Positions 37,380-44,881 of a stretch of DNA of 44,881 nt are shown one piece after another. Location of the stretch: positions 1-44,881 of the forward strand of contig JAPLJZ010000222.1 of NCBI GenBank assembly GCA_026388335.1, read 5' to 3'. How positions within the stretch are numbered: the first letter of the stretch is position 1; each line of letters starts with the position of its first letter. The position numbers and the translations under genes are program-made. The notes under the pieces were generated by a model, which had not been told where the DNA came from, did no database searches, and saw nothing but the letters and a program-made list of their open reading frames with translations. This DNA is from Deltaproteobacteria bacterium (GTDB taxonomy: Bacteria > Desulfobacterota > Syntrophia > Syntrophales > UBA8958).

Positions 37380-38780
37380 ATGACAGATACCATAAGAATC
37401 GACAGCATGCGTCGAAAGATCAGAACGGTCCATTTCGTGGGCATCGGCGGGATCGGTATGAGCGGCATTGCCGAGGTGCTCCTGAACCTTGGCTATGGGA
37501 TTACCGGATCGGATCTCGGGCAGACGGACATTACCCAGCGTCTGACCTCATTTGGAGCTGTCATCCACAAGGGGCACCATGAATCAAATGTCGGCGACGC
37601 CGATGTAGTCGTAACCTCGACGGCTGTGAAGAAGGATAATCCTGAGGTTGTGGAGGCCCATCGACGAAATATACCGGTGATTCCCCGGGCGGAGATGTTG
37701 GCGGAACTTCTTAAAATGAAATTTTCCATAGCCGTTTCGGGAAGTCATGGCAAAACAACAACAACCTCCATGATTTCAACGGTTCTGGCCTATGGCTGTC
37801 TGGACCCAACCATGGTCATCGGGGGAAAATTGGCCAGTATCGGCAGCAACGCCAAAATGGGGGATGGTGAAATCATTGTGGCCGAAGCGGACGAAAGCGA
37901 TGGTTCCTTTCTGAAGCTGGCCCCCTGTATCGCCGTAATCACCAACATCGACCGGGAACATCTCGACTATTATCGGGATATCGATGAAATCAAAGACGCC
38001 TTCCTTCAATTCGCCAACATCGTACCTTTTTATGGCTCTACGGTGCTCTGCCTCGATGATGGGCACGTTAAAGAAATTCTACCGCAAATCAAGAGAAAGA
38101 CTATCACGTACGGAATGGCCCTCCCCGCAGACTACCGGGCTACCGATATCAGTATCCGCGGGGCGTCGACAACTTTCACCGTCCTGTACCGTGAAAAGCG
38201 CCTCGGCGTCGCCACCCTCAATGTTCCGGGAATATTTAATGTTTACAATGCTTTGGCCACCATCGCCGTAGCGAGGGAAGTTGACATGGATTTTCAGGCC
38301 ATTGCCGATGGGCTGAAAACCTTTGTAGGGGTGCACCGGCGACTGGAAGTGAAAGGAACGGTCCGGGAAGTGACCGTTGTTGATGATTACGGTCATCACC
38401 CGACCGAAATCCGGGCGACCCTGACGGCGGCAAGACACGTCTGGAAGGGCAGATTGATCGTGATCTTCCAACCCCATCGTTATACCCGGACCAAGGCCCT
38501 GTTTCAGGAATTTATCGAAGCTTTCCCGAATGCCGACCTCCTGATCATTACGGATATTTATGCGGCAAGCGAAATACCAATCGCGGGGGTTCATGCGGAG
38601 ATACTCGCCGCCGCGATCCGGGAACGGGGCTCCAAGGAAGTGCTTTATATCGCCGATTTTAAAGATATTATTGACAAACTTCTCGCCATCGCCGGACCTG
38701 GAGATGTTATTATCACTCAAGGGGCGGGCACGGTCTGGAAAATTGGCGAGGAGTATTTGCAGAGGGCAGCGCGGGGATGA
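37380..38780 (+). CDS. murC: UDP-MurNAc:L-Ala ligase MurC
   Basis: HFVGIGGIGMSGIAEVL, SGSHGKTTTTSM, EADESDGSFL, VVDDYGHHPTEI, FQPHRYTRT; start is the second ATG of ATGATG. Confidence 0.97.
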   Translation: MTDTIRIDSMRRKIRTVHFVGIGGIGMSGIAEVLLNLGYGITGSDLGQTDITQRLTSFGAVIHKGHHESNVGDADVVVTSTAVKKDNPEVVEAHRRNIPVIPRAEMLAELLKMKFSIAVSGSHGKTTTTSMISTVLAYGCLDPTMVIGGKLASIGSNAKMGDGEIIVAEADESDGSFLKLAPCIAVITNIDREHLDYYRDIDEIKDAFLQFANIVPFYGSTVLCLDDGHVKEILPQIKRKTITYGMALPADYRATDISIRGASTTFTVLYREKRLGVATLNVPGIFNVYNALATIAVAREVDMDFQAIADGLKTFVGVHRRLEVKGTVREVTVVDDYGHHPTEIRATLTAARHVWKGRLIVIFQPHRYTRTKALFQEFIEAFPNADLLIITDIYAASEIPIAGVHAEILAAAIRERGSKEVLYIADFKDIIDKLLAIAGPGDVIITQGAGTVWKIGEEYLQRAARG

Positions 38781-39700
38781 ATGAAACATTTCAACAGGAA
38801 CTGGAAAGACTGATGGGAGGGGGTATCCTCTTTGATGAACCCCTGAGCCGCCATACCTCCATGGGTGTCGGCGGTTGTGCTGACGCCCTCGTTTTTCCCG
38901 GGAACAGGGAGCAACTGCGCGACCTGTTATCTCTACTCAAGAGAGAAAGAATCCCCTATGTTCCGATTGGCAACTGGACCAACCTGATCGTGCGCGACGG
39001 CGGTTTCCGGGGTGTTATCATCGGCCTCAAGCAGATGAATGATTTCAAACTTTCCCAAGATCCCTCCGGTGATCTTTTCTTGCAAGCCGAAGCCGGTACT
39101 TCCCTCTCCGACCTGGTCAATCTATCGGCAACAGAGGGACTGACGGGCTTGGAATTCTGCGCCGGCATTCCAGGGAGCGTCGGCGGCGCCGTCATCATGA
39201 ACGCCGGGGCCTATGGTCGGGAGATCAAGGACGCTCTGGAGAAGCTGACCCTTATGGATGCCCGGGGAATGGAACGTACATGGCCGTGTGGGCAACTTCA
39301 ATTTGAATATCGCCACTTTGTCTTGCCGGAAAAAGACGCCGTGATCCTGGATGCAACCTTCCGTCTTTCCCGGAGCAATAAAGAGATTGTTAGAGAAAAG
39401 GTCACTGAAATCAGGAGAATACGCAAAGAAAAACATCCACTGGAATACCGGAGCGCCGGGTCTGTCTTCAAGAATCCCCAAGGACAGCCGGCAGGCAAGA
39501 TCATAGACGAATTAGGGCTGAAGGGTTTACAGATCGGCGGGGCAAAGGTATCGGAAAAACATGGCAATTTTATCGTCAATGTTGGGCAGGCAAAAGCAAG
39601 GGATATCCTTGATCTGATCCGGACCATCCAGGACAAAGTCCTCAGGGAAAAGGGTATCCTTCTGGAAGCGGAAGTAATAACCATCGGAGAAGATTTGTGA
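38777..39700 (+). CDS. murB: UDP-N-acetylenolpyruvoylglucosamine reductase MurB
   Basis: HTSMGVGG, GLEFCAGIPGSVGGAVIMNAGAYG, RSAGSVFKNP. Confidence 0.97.
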   Translation: MNETFQQELERLMGGGILFDEPLSRHTSMGVGGCADALVFPGNREQLRDLLSLLKRERIPYVPIGNWTNLIVRDGGFRGVIIGLKQMNDFKLSQDPSGDLFLQAEAGTSLSDLVNLSATEGLTGLEFCAGIPGSVGGAVIMNAGAYGREIKDALEKLTLMDARGMERTWPCGQLQFEYRHFVLPEKDAVILDATFRLSRSNKEIVREKVTEIRRIRKEKHPLEYRSAGSVFKNPQGQPAGKIIDELGLKGLQIGGAKVSEKHGNFIVNVGQAKARDILDLIRTIQDKVLREKGILLEAEVITIGEDL

Positions 39701-40563
39701 AGAACTGGTTTAAACGCCGGCCCAAAAGCAACACCTACCGCTATGAGGCAAGGAAGCACCGCCTGCGCAGGCGGGCGGGGGCAACTATAAAGGAGGTCCT
39801 GACGGCATCGCTGGCCTTGTCGGGAATAGGCATAATGGCGGCGCTCCTGATTATTGGCTACCTGTATCTGATCAGTCATCCCTACTTCGCCATCCGCGAT
39901 ATTACCGTCCGGGGCTGCAAGGAATTGACAGAGAAAGAGATCCTCTCCATGGCCGCTGTCAAGACCCGCCAGAATATTTTTGCCGTAAGCCTGGGGGATG
40001 TGAAGAAAAGGGTCATGGTAAACCCCTGGATCAAAGATGCTTATGTAGGCAGAGAACTCCCTGACCGTCTAATTATCGACCTACGAGAGAGAACAGCCGT
40101 ATCTTTGGTTAAAAAGGACAATAGCTTTTATCTCATGGATATCAATGGCGTCACATTCAAAAAACTCGAAATGAACGATGAGATGGATCTTCCGATTTTG
40201 ACGGGTTACCAGGGGACAGACAAGGACGCTCAAATCCTCATGGGACGGACCCTTGACCTGCTCCGGTATCTTTCCACGGCCACAGATTTTCCGAATATTA
40301 AAAATGTCTCTGAAATCAATGGCAATGGGCGCCTTGGACTGTCTGTCTTTACTAACACGGGTTTGTGCCTGCATTTGGGATTCGACAACTATGAAAATAA
40401 ATTCAGGCGTCTCCCGCCCGTAATGGTCGATCTGGAACGCAGGAATCAGAAAATAGGACACTTGTATATTGACCTGAGCGATCCGGTAAAAATAACGGTA
40501 CAGCGTCGGGATATCCTGCCGCCTGCCGCTACATCGGGGGCCAGGAAAGAATTCAAGACATGA
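39697..40563 (+). CDS. ftsQ: Cell division protein FtsQ
   Basis: Single TM; POTRA FAIRDITVRGCKELTEKEIL; NPWIKDAYVGRELPDRLIIDLRERTAV. Confidence 0.92.
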   Translation: MKNWFKRRPKSNTYRYEARKHRLRRRAGATIKEVLTASLALSGIGIMAALLIIGYLYLISHPYFAIRDITVRGCKELTEKEILSMAAVKTRQNIFAVSLGDVKKRVMVNPWIKDAYVGRELPDRLIIDLRERTAVSLVKKDNSFYLMDINGVTFKKLEMNDEMDLPILTGYQGTDKDAQILMGRTLDLLRYLSTATDFPNIKNVSEINGNGRLGLSVFTNTGLCLHLGFDNYENKFRRLPPVMVDLERRNQKIGHLYIDLSDPVKITVQRRDILPPAATSGARKEFKT

Positions 40564-40589
40564 AAAGAAAAGGAAAAAGGGAGACTTTC

Positions 40590-41816
40590 ATGGCTAAAAA
40601 ATCAAATGTGATCGTTGGTCTGGACATCGGAACCACCAAGACCTGCACCATCATTGGCGAGATAACGGATCAGGGCATCGATATTATCGGCATCGGTTCC
40701 AACCCTTCCGAAGGACTGCGCAAGGGGGTGGTGGTTAACATCGACAGCACCGTAGAGGCAATCAAGAAGGCAATCGAAGAAGCCGAACACATGTCGGGGT
40801 GTGAAATCCGCTCCGTCTACGTCGGCATTGCCGGCGGACATATCAAGAGCCAGAACAGCCTGGGTATCGTCGCCGTTAAAGGCCGGGAAGTCGATGATGA
40901 TGATGTCCAAAGGGCCGTCGAAGCCTCGAAGGCCATCGCTATCCCCATGGATCGGGAAATCCTCCATACTTTACCCCAGTCCTATATTGTTGATGAACAG
41001 GATGGCATTCGTGATCCTATCGGCATGTCCGGCGTTCGTCTGGAAGCCAAGGTTCATATTGTAACCGGGGCCTCAGCATCCATCCAGAATATCGCCAAAT
41101 CGGTCAGCCGCGTCGGCCTGGACATTGATGAGATCGTTCTTGAGCAATTAGCCTCCAGTGAGGCGGTCCTGAGCAATGATGAAAAAGACCTCGGCGTGAT
41201 CATGCTTGATATCGGGGGTGGAACAACGGACATCGCCGTTTTTTCGGAGGGCAGCATAAAACATACAGCGGTTCTGCCCGTCGGGGGAAATTATGTAACC
41301 AGCGACATCGCCACGGGTCTCCGCACGCCGGCCACAGAGGCGGAAAAGCTCAAGATCAAATATGGCTGCGCATACTCCCCCCTGATTCCCAAGGATGAAA
41401 CAATAGAAGTCCCCAGTGTCGGGGGACGGGAGCCGAGAGAGGTGTCACGCCAGATCCTTGGTCGCATTATCGAACCTCGTATGGAAGAGATCCTTAGTCT
41501 GTCCTATAAGGAACTCGTCCGCTCCGGCTATGAGGATCTTATGGCAGCGGGCGTCGTCCTTACCGGAGGGGCGTCCATTATGGAAGGTATGACGGAACTT
41601 GCCGAACAGGTCTTCAATATGCCGGTTCGCAGGGGATGTCCCATGGGAATCGGCGGTCTGACGGATGTCGTCAACAGTCCCATGTATGCAACCGGAGTGG
41701 GACTGATTGTTTATGGCAGCCAACACATTTCCAAAGAAACCCTTCGGAGAGGGGAAGGTGGTTCCTTTGGCAATTGGTTTCGAAGAATAAAAAGATGGTT
41801 TATTGAATTCTTTTAA
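40590..41816 (+). CDS. ftsA: Cell division protein FtsA
   Basis: [47 protein letters not shown]-terminal amphipathic [13 protein letters not shown]. Confidence 0.97.
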   Translation: MAKKSNVIVGLDIGTTKTCTIIGEITDQGIDIIGIGSNPSEGLRKGVVVNIDSTVEAIKKAIEEAEHMSGCEIRSVYVGIAGGHIKSQNSLGIVAVKGREVDDDDVQRAVEASKAIAIPMDREILHTLPQSYIVDEQDGIRDPIGMSGVRLEAKVHIVTGASASIQNIAKSVSRVGLDIDEIVLEQLASSEAVLSNDEKDLGVIMLDIGGGTTDIAVFSEGSIKHTAVLPVGGNYVTSDIATGLRTPATEAEKLKIKYGCAYSPLIPKDETIEVPSVGGREPREVSRQILGRIIEPRMEEILSLSYKELVRSGYEDLMAAGVVLTGGASIMEGMTELAEQVFNMPVRRGCPMGIGGLTDVVNSPMYATGVGLIVYGSQHISKETLRRGEGGSFGNWFRRIKRWFIEFF

Positions 41817-41830
41817 GGGGAGGGAAGAAC

Positions 41831-42982
41831 ATGTTTGAGTTAACGGAATTATCTACAGCAAACACGGCAAGGATCAAGGTGATCGGGATCGGTGGCGGAG
41901 GAGGAAATGCGGTAAACACGATGATCTCCTACAGCCTCAAAGGCGTCGATTTTATTGTCGCCAACACCGATACGCAGGCCCTCTTGGCGTCTATTTCTCC
42001 TGTCAAGGTCCAGCTCGGCACCGAGGCGACAAAGGGACTCGGAGCAGGGGCCAACCCTGATGTGGGGAAGCAGGCCGCCATGGAAACAAAAGACAGTCTT
42101 AGAGAGCACCTGGAAGGGGCTGACATGGTGTTCATTACCGCTGGTCTCGGTGGGGGTACGGGAACGGGAGGTGCCCCGGTCATTGCCGAGATTTGCAAGG
42201 AACTCGGCATTCTGACGGTGGCGGTGGTCACGAAACCTTTTCAGTTTGAAGGGAAGCGCCGCAATTATCAGGCGGAAGAAGGCGTTGACGAATTGCGGAG
42301 GATCGTCGACACCCTGATTGTCGTTCCCAACCAGCGGCTGTTGAGTTTAGGAGGACGCAACCTGTCCCTCCTCGAAGCCTTCAAGAAGGCCGACGACATA
42401 CTCTATCACGCCGTCAAAGGTATTTCCGACCTTATCATCATCCCGGGCCTGATCAACCTGGATTTTGCCGACGTGAAGAACACCATGTCCAGCATGGGCC
42501 TGGCCCTGATGGGAACCGGCACGGCAAGCGGTGAAAACCGTGCCATCGAAGCCGCTCAGCGAGCAATCTCTTCTCCCCTGTTGGAAGACAACAGCATTCA
42601 GGGGGCCCACGGGGTTCTGCTCAATATCACCGGCGGGCCGGACATGAGTCTTTTCGAAGTCAACGAAGCCTCCTCGCTGATCCAGGCGGAAGCTCATGAA
42701 GACGCCAATATCATCTTCGGCACCGTCATCGATGAAAACATGGGAGACGAAATAAGAATTACCGTTATTGCTACGGGTTTCGAGGATGTGAATCGCAGAA
42801 AAAATAACCTCGTGAATATGACCAGCATGAGCGGGCATAAAAGGGAAGATATCTCAAAACCCGCTTATCTTCGGAAAGACAGGCCTATCGACCAGATGGC
42901 GACTGTAAAGATGGGCATGATCGAGGACAACGACGATCCCGATCTCGAAATTCCGACGTTCCTCAGAAGACAGGCCGATTGA
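41831..42982 (+). CDS. ftsZ: Cell division protein FtsZ
   Basis: [31 protein letters not shown]-terminal [11 protein letters not shown]. Confidence 0.98.
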   Translation: MFELTELSTANTARIKVIGIGGGGGNAVNTMISYSLKGVDFIVANTDTQALLASISPVKVQLGTEATKGLGAGANPDVGKQAAMETKDSLREHLEGADMVFITAGLGGGTGTGGAPVIAEICKELGILTVAVVTKPFQFEGKRRNYQAEEGVDELRRIVDTLIVVPNQRLLSLGGRNLSLLEAFKKADDILYHAVKGISDLIIIPGLINLDFADVKNTMSSMGLALMGTGTASGENRAIEAAQRAISSPLLEDNSIQGAHGVLLNITGGPDMSLFEVNEASSLIQAEAHEDANIIFGTVIDENMGDEIRITVIATGFEDVNRRKNNLVNMTSMSGHKREDISKPAYLRKDRPIDQMATVKMGMIEDNDDPDLEIPTFLRRQAD

Positions 42983-42991
42983 CGGGACAGA

Positions 42992-44704
42992 ATGTCCTGG
43001 GCAATCAAGCAAAAATGCAAGGAAATATTAAGCCGCGAAGACGGTTATGTAAAAAAGTTGTGGGGAAACTCTCTAAACATCTGTTTAGCCTATCCGAACC
43101 GTTACCGGACGGGCATGGACAATCTTGGTTTTCAGACAGTTTACCGTCTTCTGAATCAACACCCCTCCGTTCTTTGTGAACGCGTTTTCCTTCCCGACCC
43201 CGGGGACGAAGGTTTCTTCGCCCCGGGGCCCCTCTCCCTTTTCAGCCTTGAATCCCAGCAACCGCTCCGGGAATTCGATATTGTCGCCTTTTCCATTTCC
43301 TTTGAAAACGATTACCCCCACATCCTTAAAATGCTGGATATGGCAAGGATCAAGCTCCTTTCCCGTGAGCGCGACGAATCCGACCCGATCATCATCGGCG
43401 GCGGTATTTGCGTCACCATGAACCCGGAGCCTCTTGCGGATTTCTTCGATTTATTTCTCATCGGCGAGGCCGAGGAGATCCTGCCGGAATTTCTGTTAAA
43501 CCTTCTCCGCCCCCGAGAAGCCAGGGAAACCAGGAAAGACGATCTTCTCAGGCTGCAAAAGGACGTCCTCGGAGTATATGTTCCAGCCCTATACAATGTC
43601 ACCTACCGGGCGGACGGACCGATCGACAATATGATCCCCCTAGACCCTTCCCTGCCCCGCAAGATCCAGAAACAATGGGCGCAGGATATCCAGGCATTCT
43701 CGACGGAGACGGTAATCTCTTCGCCGGACACGGATTTCGGGACAATGTTTCTGACGGAGGTCAGCCGTGGCTGTAGTCGCGGCTGCCGATTCTGTGCTGC
43801 GGGGTATCTCTATCGCCCCAGCCGGTTCCGTAAACGAGAAAACCTGGAGAAATCGATCAGACGTGGCCTGGAGACGGGTAAAAAAATCGGTCTCATGGGA
43901 ACAGCCGTCTCGGATCATCCCGAACTGATAGACATCTGCCGGTATATCCTTTCCCGGCAAGGAAAGATCGGCGCGAGTTCTTTCCGGCTGGACCAACTCA
44001 CACCGACACTCCTCGAACTTCTCAAAGAAGGAGGCCTAGAAACCCTGGCCCTAGCTCCGGAAACCGGATCTCAACGACTGAGAGACCTTATCAGGAAAGG
44101 AATTCAGGACGAAGACATCAGCCGGGGGGCTATAAATCTCCTGGAGAATGGATTCTTACATGTACGCTTGTATTTCATGATCGGTCTGCCGACGGAAGCA
44201 GCAGACGATGTCGAGGCAATAATTGAATTAATCAAGCGCCTTTCACAGCTTTCCTTACCATCGACCGGCCCGCAGGAGAAACGCTTCAAAAAGATCACCG
44301 TCAGCATCAATCAGTTCATCCCCAAAGCGGGGACTCCTTTTCAGTGGTATCCCCTGGAAAACATCCAACTCATAAAGAAGAAAATCCGAAAGATTACAGA
44401 CTCCTTCCGGGGGCAGGGAAACATTAAAGTCCTTTCGGACCCGCCGAAAAGAAATTATCTCCAATCCCTTCTCGCCACCGGGGATCGGCGGGTCGGCAAG
44501 ATCCTCCTCGCCCTGCATTTCCAGCAGGGCGCCTGGTCCAAGGCCCTGAAGGAGGCCCCCCTGCAGTCCGATTTCTTTGTTTATCGCCCCCGGGACACAA
44601 CGGAAACCCTTCCCTGGGATTTTATCGACACCGGCGTACCAAAGGCCTTGCTCATCCGGGAATTCCAGGCAGCACAGCAATTATCAACCGAGAAAAATTG
44701 TTGA
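42992..44704 (+). CDS. Radical SAM protein with N-terminal B12-binding-like domain
   Basis: TEVSRGCSRGCRFCAAGYLYRPSR radical SAM motif; DIVAFSISFENDY; APETGSQRLRDLIRKG. Confidence 0.85.
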   Translation: MSWAIKQKCKEILSREDGYVKKLWGNSLNICLAYPNRYRTGMDNLGFQTVYRLLNQHPSVLCERVFLPDPGDEGFFAPGPLSLFSLESQQPLREFDIVAFSISFENDYPHILKMLDMARIKLLSRERDESDPIIIGGGICVTMNPEPLADFFDLFLIGEAEEILPEFLLNLLRPREARETRKDDLLRLQKDVLGVYVPALYNVTYRADGPIDNMIPLDPSLPRKIQKQWAQDIQAFSTETVISSPDTDFGTMFLTEVSRGCSRGCRFCAAGYLYRPSRFRKRENLEKSIRRGLETGKKIGLMGTAVSDHPELIDICRYILSRQGKIGASSFRLDQLTPTLLELLKEGGLETLALAPETGSQRLRDLIRKGIQDEDISRGAINLLENGFLHVRLYFMIGLPTEAADDVEAIIELIKRLSQLSLPSTGPQEKRFKKITVSINQFIPKAGTPFQWYPLENIQLIKKKIRKITDSFRGQGNIKVLSDPPKRNYLQSLLATGDRRVGKILLALHFQQGAWSKALKEAPLQSDFFVYRPRDTTETLPWDFIDTGVPKALLIREFQAAQQLSTEKNC

Positions 44705-44752
44705 CAATATTTTAGCCCCTATGATATGGGGTGGCCTCCAATTGGAACAGTT

Positions 44753-44828
<76 letters not shown>

Positions 44829-44836
44829 GAAAATTC

Positions 44837-44876
44837 AAGGACTTAGGCATTACAGCTTAAGTCCTTTTTCTTTTTC
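44837..44876 (+). terminator. Intrinsic terminator after tRNA-Ala
   Basis: AAGGACTTA-N12-TAAGTCCTT followed by TTTCTTTTT. Confidence 0.85.
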
Positions 44877-44881
44877 TGCTA

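Overview
Chromosomal segment, most likely from a deltaproteobacterium (Syntrophus-like; inferred from gene content, not verified). It has three parts. (1) 1-10.9 kb is backbone: the 3' end of hemB, ahbD, an EF-hand protein, an AhbA/B-type siroheme decarboxylase, polA, a YcbB-like L,D-transpeptidase and an ECF transporter (S component, fused double ATPase, EcfT). (2) ~11.05-24.26 kb is a 13.2-kb island integrated in a tRNA-Leu(CAA) gene. It carries a tyrosine integrase, a putative PD-(D/E)XK nuclease with zinc ribbon, HicAB, a candidate structured RNA, a small-ORF operon, and a long leftward operon. That operon encodes two small DNA-binding-like proteins, a phage RepO-like protein, a helicase-loader-like protein, a TerS-like protein and several tail/baseplate-like proteins. 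No portal, capsid or large terminase is visible. (3) 24.3-44.9 kb is backbone: ruvX, mltG, an essentially complete dcw cluster (mraZ to ftsZ), a B12-binding-type radical SAM protein and tRNA-Ala(GGC). The most interesting observations are: the island as a candidate phage satellite with a tail module; the chimeric tRNA-Leu it appears to have created; matched GTGGGGACA repeat pairs at both island ends; a promoter-structure-terminator unit at 13.98-14.15 kb; a possible ATT-initiated gene; a Pol I with lost proofreading residues; and long palindromic repeats, one of which encodes the C-terminus of MurG.
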